From: a bacterium
GTDB lineage: Bacteria > Zixibacteria > MSB-5A5 > GN15 > FEB-12
Length of the DNA stretch: 19,104 nucleotides
Direction: 5' to 3'
Assembly: GCA_030640905.1 (NCBI GenBank)
Contig: DAOWIM010000034.1
Coordinates: 1-19,104 of the forward strand
Below, one piece after another: positions 14,649 through 19,104 of the stretch. Within the stretch, counting starts at the first letter, position 1, and every line of letters begins with the position of its first letter. The notes beneath the pieces are model-generated. The model was given only the letters and a program-made list of their open reading frames with translations, was not told the DNA's origin and made no database searches. A program made the position numbers and the translations under genes.

Positions 14649-15180
14649 TGCTGGTCCTTGCACAAATACAGGTTCTCTTTGCTACTGGCCAAATATATCG
14701 GTAAGTTGTAAAAATCCCAGAGAAAACGACTGATGCTGATTCTTTTGATTCGTTCCGACGCTATCCGGAATCGAGGTGTTTCTCCGAGTATTCGAAAAAA
14801 AATAGACATCGGTAGGGTAACAAATGTAGCAGAAGCATCACTGAAATGAAAAACATTGCACTATCTCCAGTCGGATCGATTGCGTGCCAACCGGATGATT
14901 TTCCGAGTCGTTCCCTTAATTGATTGGTGCACAGTAAGAAAACATTGTGATCCGGTATCAGGATTCTGCGGCAAAAGCTGTCCGGTTTATCTTGGGGTGG
15001 CATACTGGTTGCTTAAAAGGCTATTCGATAGGTTACGGTCGGTCTTGGGAACTGACCGGCATACGACAACAATTTTTATTAGGTAGGTGATGAACATAGG
15101 AAGTCGGCGAAAAATTGAACCTGGTATCGACGAATTGGCTGATAATAAAAGAAAAATCGTCCAATATCTGCGTTTTCCTA
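14649..15180. other. Non-coding stretch between divergent genes
   Basis: I see no convincing gene here. Short open frames exist on both strands, but they lack ribosome-binding sites and recognisable domains. It separates the minus-strand TPR membrane gene from the plus-strand secreted protein and should hold the TPR gene's promoter, though I found no good match. No repeats or RNA gene were recognised. Confidence 0.6.
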
Positions 15181-15209
15181 TTGACAATGGTAACCCTTGG
15201 TCTTATATT
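15181..15209 (+). promoter_or_regulatory. Near-consensus sigma-70 promoter for the secreted dockerin-like protein
   Basis: TTGACA (15181-15186, perfect) is followed by a 17-base spacer and TATATT (15204-15209, 5 of 6). Transcription would start near 15216, more than 300 bases before the start codon, so the transcript would have a long leader. Confidence 0.75.
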
Positions 15210-15211
15210 TA

Positions 15212-15295
15212 GCTCAGATGATAGGTGAAGCTTTCAGAGCAAAAACTGAATACAACTGGTTCTTCAAAGATTACGTCGATCACATTGATCTGAGC
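15212..15295 (+). promoter_or_regulatory. Possible long-range pairing at the 5' end of the leader
   Basis: GCTCAGAT (15212-15219), right at the predicted transcript start, is the exact reverse complement of ATCTGAGC (15288-15295). The two arms could close an 84-base folded domain at the start of the leader RNA. It matches no riboswitch or small RNA class I know. Confidence 0.3.
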
Positions 15296-15313
15296 AAGAT
15301 TGTCTCACACTTC

Positions 15314-15347
15314 TGCCTTAAGCGGACTGTGGGGGTCTCTTAAGGCA
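15314..15347 (+). promoter_or_regulatory. Hairpin in the leader RNA
   Basis: TGCCTTAAG (15314-15322) and CTTAAGGCA (15339-15347) form a perfect 9-bp stem with a 16-base loop that contains a further GAC/GTC pairing and a run of five G. No T-tract follows, so this is not a standard terminator. It may protect the transcript, bind a regulator, or end a separate small RNA started at the upstream promoter. Confidence 0.5.
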
Positions 15348-15530
15348 TTACAACAGGTTACTTGTTATAAGCACGACTGCTAACTAAAGAACAGTAATGA
15401 TTGTCCGTTTCCGTGGGGTTCGGGCAATTCTGCCGGTTCTGTCGGCGAATAACAAGGAGCTGTGCCCGTTTGAGTCTTGGCTAAGGGATTCGAAAAAGAG
15501 AATAAGTATCGAATTTCTGAGGAGAAAGTT

Positions 15531-16778
15531 ATGCCCGCCAGCATGCTAACACGAAGAAGTACAATCCTCCTGAGCAGCCTATTGCTCATTGTCATTCTCA
15601 CCCTGACCACCTCGTCGGCTAACGCTGAGCCCCGAGTGGCTGTCCGAGTTGGTGATACTACCGCGTTGCCGGGTCAACAGAACACCGTGATCTCGGTGTA
15701 CATGGATAACAACTTCTCATCGCAGACTGTTGTGACCGGATTTGAGATGTCAATCCGGCTCGGATTTCCAGACATCATGGAATTTCAGGTGGATACGGTT
15801 CCGGAAACATTCCGCACCTATTATCAGTGTCTGGCTCCTGCCGATTACACGCCCGGCATGGAGTGTACGCAATGGATTCAGGTCGATACGGTCGAAGCCG
15901 TAGAATGGTGGCAGTGCCAGGGTTGGAGCGGTGATGACTGCCTCAGTTGGCTGGCAGTTGACTCAAGCCAGGCATTTGACTCGGTTTATTATGAACCGAC
16001 CTGGGATTCGATGTACAGCTACGAGATGGATATTGTCATTGGCAGCGTCGATACGACGGGGACACTTGTTTCGGGCTGGGAAGTATTTCGAGTAGAATCG
16101 GGCTCAGGGGATGGCCAGAACATGACCATTTACGGAGCCGCTGATTTCTGGGGTGGTCCCGTCACACCCGGTATAGAACCTCAGACCGGCGGCTTGCTCT
16201 TCAGGTTACTGGCTGATGTATTTGAAATACCCGATTCAGTCACCGAACGCACAGTGAATATTGAGATTCTTCATGATTTCTACGATCAATTGTCATTTGT
16301 GGATGAAGATGGCAATGTGGTCGGTCTGCACTATAATGAAGTAGTGGACACCAACTACTACCGATGCCTGCAGTGGGCAGGCGAGACGTGCACCAGCTGG
16401 GAGCGGGTCATCCCACCAGATCCGGATTGGGACTGGTTTACCGTCGACACACTTGACATACCATACCTCGATACATTTGAAATGGTGCCGATTGATGGCG
16501 CTCTGACGGTGTTGGTTCCTGATTCCGGATGCTGCATTGGTATTCGTGGAAATGCCAATAGCGATATGGATGAGCGGGTAAACATATCGGATATAACGTT
16601 CCTGGTGGACTATCTCTTTGGTATCCCGACCGGTCCTGAGCCGGCGTGCCGTGAAGAAGGTAACGCCAACGGCTCCTCAGACGGGGGGCTGGAGTTAATA
16701 AATATCTCGGATGTAACGTATTTGGTGGAATACTTGTTTGGCATTCCGTTGGGATCACCACCCCCGGATTGTCCTTAG
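15531..16778 (+). CDS. Secreted protein with cohesin-like N-terminus and C-terminal dockerin-like repeats
   Basis: Predicted exported protein of 415 residues, function not known. A signal peptide is clear: RR, then hydrophobic residues about 11-27, cleavage likely after SSANA. The region after it (VAVRVGDTTALPGQQNTVISVYMDNN) resembles the start of cohesin-type beta sandwiches. Three related Cys/Trp loops occur: C100-C112, C129-C137 and C279-C287, each followed by xxW. The C-terminus carries two dockerin-like repeats starting at residues 340 and 377 (GNANSDMDERVNISD and GNANG...INISD, each ending in YLFGIP) and ends with PPPDCP. ATG 15531 is chosen because GAGGAG (15519-15524) precedes it by 6 bases. 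The frame is open back to 15477. Such tails are common in Zixibacteria-type secretomes and may mediate protein-protein attachment. Confidence 0.9.
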   Translation: MPASMLTRRSTILLSSLLLIVILTLTTSSANAEPRVAVRVGDTTALPGQQNTVISVYMDNNFSSQTVVTGFEMSIRLGFPDIMEFQVDTVPETFRTYYQCLAPADYTPGMECTQWIQVDTVEAVEWWQCQGWSGDDCLSWLAVDSSQAFDSVYYEPTWDSMYSYEMDIVIGSVDTTGTLVSGWEVFRVESGSGDGQNMTIYGAADFWGGPVTPGIEPQTGGLLFRLLADVFEIPDSVTERTVNIEILHDFYDQLSFVDEDGNVVGLHYNEVVDTNYYRCLQWAGETCTSWERVIPPDPDWDWFTVDTLDIPYLDTFEMVPIDGALTVLVPDSGCCIGIRGNANSDMDERVNISDITFLVDYLFGIPTGPEPACREEGNANGSSDGGLELINISDVTYLVEYLFGIPLGSPPPDCP

Positions 16779-17191
16779 ATTTTGGAGAAAACGGTTGCGT
16801 CTGGAGCGAATTCAAAAAAAACGCAGCCCTAACAGAAACTTTATACTTGATAAACATTTCGTGAGTTGTTTGTCAGGGCCGGTTTGCCTTTATGGGGATC
16901 CGGCTAAGCGAATGAAAGATAAGATAAAAATAGATAGCGCCACTTTTTTGGTGGCATTAATCGTTAACCCCTTGTGATAATTGAAGAGGAGGATACTTAG
17001 AAGAGGTATTATGACACGCGCTCAAACGAAAGAACAGTTTGGCAATTTCTGTGCATCTGTCGGCAGCGACTCTGGGATTTGTTGGCTCTCATTCCATGGA
17101 AACTATAGACAGGCATTGAGGGGAAAAAACAGAAATTACATATACTGTTGTTTTGCAACTAATAATTACGTTTTGTAATTAGGAGACGAAT
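16779..17191. other. Gap between the two secreted-protein genes
   Basis: This 413-base stretch holds several small inverted repeats. GGTTGCGT/ACGCAGCC (16793-16800 and 16821-16828) could end the upstream transcript but has no T-tract. GCCGG/CCGGC is at 16878-16882 and 16900-16904. GCCAC/GTGGC around a T-rich loop is at 16939-16955. A weak promoter-like pair, TTGAGG (17116-17121) and TATACT (17141-17146), has a long 19-base spacer. A 55-codon open frame (17011-17178, AAGAGG before its ATG) is possible but shows no known features. Confidence 0.5.
17163..17185 (+). promoter_or_regulatory. Inverted repeat touching the ribosome-binding site of the large secreted protein
   Basis: TAATTAC (17163-17169) and GTAATTA (17175-17181) form a perfect 7-bp stem with a GTTTT loop. 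Its last base is the first base of the AGGAG ribosome-binding site (17181-17185), which lies 6 bases before ATG 17192. Folding could modulate access to the site or stabilise the 5' end. Confidence 0.5.
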
Positions 17192-19104
17192 ATGAAACGC
17201 ACTTCTTTTATCATCGCGTTTGCAGCACTCGTTCTTTCCTTTGGGCTTTCTTATGGCCAAACACCTGTAGCAGGCGCCATGAGCCTCAATAATGTTGATG
17301 GAACTTTCAACTGGGGTGCCACGGTAGGTGTTGGTGATACTATCATGGCAAATACGCCCATTACGTTCAACATTCGGTTCCACAATGACATTGGTGGAGC
17401 TGTGATTGGACACGCCATGGGTTTCCGGGTTTACTCGACCGATGGTGCGGTTTGGTCCGCATGTACGAATATCCCGCACCTCAATCCTTATCCTGCCCCC
17501 CCAACAGTGGTATGGATAGGATGGGACATGCTGTGGGATAACAGTTTCGACATCAATACATACAGCAACGGCTACGGTACTTCCGGTATCGGCGCTGATA
17601 CTATCGGTTTCTCCGGTAGTAAGAAGATGAGTACTGGTGCCACAGACGGTTTCAACGAAGTGGTCTACCAGATCTCGACTTCGGTTGCTGCGTCTGAAGC
17701 AGACAAGCATCTCTGTATTGATTCATCGTGGTATCGCCCATCGAACAACTGGCTCTGGTCAACCGACCTCGAAGTTGGTGCGGCTGGCGACAGAACTCCG
17801 ACTTGGACTGGTCCGCACTGTTTCTTGATCTATGACGTCCCAAACTTGGCGCCGATAATCAGTAACTGCCCGGTGAGTCCGACCGGTGATCACTGTGATC
17901 TGATGTCGATCCCTCTTAATGCGACGGATCCGGATGATCCTCCGGCATATCCGCTGCATTGGTTCCTTGATGACGGTCCGGGTACGATCACTGAAGGTGG
18001 CGGCGACAATCTCTCCGCTACTTGGGCCTACACACCGACCCTCGGTGATGTGCCGACTGGTGCTCAGGTCACTCTCCACGTTGAGGATAATCTGGGAATG
18101 GCTTCGGCTGACTGTATTTTCACGCCGAACTTCACCAACGATGCTCCAGTATTCACAGGTGGTTGTGGTCTTGAAATCCCGGCCAGTGCCGGCGATCTTA
18201 TCCCCCATACCCTGACAGGTGACCAGGTCGACTGCGATCCGTTCACTTTCAGCTACATCAGCATCACGCCGACTCCGTTGGCCGCTGTTCCTAGCATCAC
18301 CGGTGCTGGCGCGATTAGCTGGCAGACCGATCCGCTGGATTACGATCCTGCTGGTACCTTGGCTCAGAATGAGCAGCTCTACACGGCTACTTTTGAGATC
18401 ACCGATGGTCAGGCTAGTAACACCTGCACGGTCAACTTCCTGGTTGTCAAGGGTGGTAAGATCAAGGTCTCGATCGATCTTGATTGTGATCCAGAAGATT
18501 TTGCCTTCCAGGGTCAGCATCGTCTGATCGATGTCGTTCTTGAAAAGACTTCCGGTATTGATATCGGTGGTTTTGACATCCTGATTGCGTACGACGCTTC
18601 CGCGCTGAGCTTCCAGTCAGCCATCGAAGGTCCAGACTTCTATGACGCTGGTTGCGGCTGGGAGTACTTCACGTATCGTTACGGTCCTAGCGGCAACTGC
18701 GGCAACGCTTGCCCGAGTGGAATGTTGAGAGTTGTGGGTATTGCCGAAACTAACAACGGCGATGTCCATCCTACTTGCGCAGCTCCGGCTCCCGCAACTA
18801 TGTTCTCTCTTGACTTCCTTATCTCCAACGACCGTACTCTGGAATGCTCCTTTATTCCGATCTCGTTCTTCTGGATGGATTGTGGTGACAACTCGCTTTC
18901 GTCATTCGACGGAAACACGTTGTACATCTCCGCGGCCGTCCTGACGGCGATGCCGGATCCGATCACCGGTCAGCCGACCGATATTGCCGCGACAGACGAC
19001 TACCCGACGTACCTCGGTGCGCAGGATGTCGATTGCTTCGTTGGTGATACGCTTAAGGTTCCGGTACGCACTGTTGACTTTGTTAACGGTGGTATTTGCA
19101 TCCC
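17192..19104 (+). CDS. Large secreted multi-domain surface protein (partial, runs off the window)
   Basis: The open frame reaches the right edge: 637 complete codons without a stop. A signal peptide is visible (MKRTSFIIAFAALVLSFGLSYG, cleavage near Gly/Gln). The mature part begins with a beta-rich domain containing WIGWDML, followed by Ig-like or cadherin-like repeats introduced by NLAPIISNCP and NDAPVFTGGC (about residues 220-430). A cohesin-like module starts at GKIKVSIDLDCDP and has FDILIAYDASALSF, then the Cys-rich block GCGWEYFTYRYG, NCGNACPSGMLRVVGIAE and FFWMDCGDNSLSSFDG. This block looks characteristic of Zixibacteria-type secreted proteins. Codons favour T-ending forms (GGT, GAT, GCT) more than neighbouring genes, which suggests high expression. 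Start ATG 17192 has AGGAG 6 bases upstream. Likely a surface or extracellular structural protein; exact role unknown. Confidence 0.88.
   Translation, partial: MKRTSFIIAFAALVLSFGLSYGQTPVAGAMSLNNVDGTFNWGATVGVGDTIMANTPITFNIRFHNDIGGAVIGHAMGFRVYSTDGAVWSACTNIPHLNPYPAPPTVVWIGWDMLWDNSFDINTYSNGYGTSGIGADTIGFSGSKKMSTGATDGFNEVVYQISTSVAASEADKHLCIDSSWYRPSNNWLWSTDLEVGAAGDRTPTWTGPHCFLIYDVPNLAPIISNCPVSPTGDHCDLMSIPLNATDPDDPPAYPLHWFLDDGPGTITEGGGDNLSATWAYTPTLGDVPTGAQVTLHVEDNLGMASADCIFTPNFTNDAPVFTGGCGLEIPASAGDLIPHTLTGDQVDCDPFTFSYISITPTPLAAVPSITGAGAISWQTDPLDYDPAGTLAQNEQLYTATFEITDGQASNTCTVNFLVVKGGKIKVSIDLDCDPEDFAFQGQHRLIDVVLEKTSGIDIGGFDILIAYDASALSFQSAIEGPDFYDAGCGWEYFTYRYGPSGNCGNACPSGMLRVVGIAETNNGDVHPTCAAPAPATMFSLDFLISNDRTLECSFIPISFFWMDCGDNSLSSFDGNTLYISAAVLTAMPDPITGQPTDIAATDDYPTYLGAQDVDCFVGDTLKVPVRTVDFVNGGICI

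Noticed and set aside
14761..15086. Short open frames on both strands in the gap before the secreted protein gene
   Set aside because: No ribosome-binding site, no domain pattern, unusual composition. Treated as non-coding.
15211..15240. AGCTCAG...AGC segment resembling a tRNA D-arm
   Set aside because: No acceptor stem, anticodon arm or T-loop in register follows, so it is not a tRNA.
16866..16910. GGGCCGGTTTGCC...CCGGCT as a c-di-GMP type riboswitch
   Set aside because: Only a 5-bp stem and a few matching letters. The conserved core of that class is missing.
17759..18520. A 253-codon minus-strand open frame opposite the large secreted gene
   Set aside because: It lies antisense to a clearly coding frame with a signal peptide and domain pattern, has low-complexity Arg/Ser/Thr composition and no ribosome-binding site or recognisable domain.

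Overview
The window looks like an origin-proximal piece of a bacterial chromosome of moderate GC content. The gene order mnmG-rsmG-parA-parB is the classic near-origin arrangement. A parS centromere lies inside rsmG, and a 360-base intergenic stretch after the bactofilin gene carries two perfect DnaA boxes and one near-perfect one, so I read that stretch as the probable oriC. The two secreted proteins at the right end have N-terminal signal peptides, cohesin-like beta domains and, in one case, a C-terminal pair of dockerin-like repeats. That style is typical of FCB-group candidate phyla, especially Zixibacteria. This taxonomic reading is inference from protein style, not from a marker search.

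Layout. Positions 1-135 hold the tail of an unidentified gene. 139-5511 is a tight plus-strand run: mnmG and rsmG (tRNA and 16S rRNA modification), then parA-parB behind their own strong sigma-70 type promoter, then a membrane-anchored M23 peptidase and a bactofilin. The last two are a recurrent pair in cell-shape control, here coupled to chromosome segregation genes. 5512-5872 is the putative oriC. 5873-10744 reads moxR-type AAA ATPase, a beta-class DNA methyltransferase fused to a degenerate staphylococcal-nuclease-like domain, an MjaI-type restriction endonuclease, an isoaspartyl peptidase/asparaginase and a DUF58 protein. MoxR and DUF58 are normally neighbours, so the restriction-modification pair and the asparaginase look like an insertion into a moxR-DUF58 locus.

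10795-14648 is on the minus strand: a small zinc-finger protein of unknown function, a membrane-anchored alpha/beta hydrolase that seems to lack the catalytic histidine, and a large multi-pass membrane protein with a TPR tail. 14649-15530 has no convincing gene but contains a near-consensus promoter and a long, hairpin-containing leader for the secreted dockerin-like protein (15531-16778). After another 413-base gap a second secreted protein starts at 17192 and runs off the window. No tRNA, rRNA, CRISPR array, insertion sequence or transposase was seen.

Working together, the left half is chromosome maintenance: origin, centromere, partition proteins and a cell-wall and cytoskeletal pair. The middle is a protein-quality and envelope module (MoxR/DUF58) interrupted by a DNA-restriction system. 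The right half is cell-envelope and secreted proteins.
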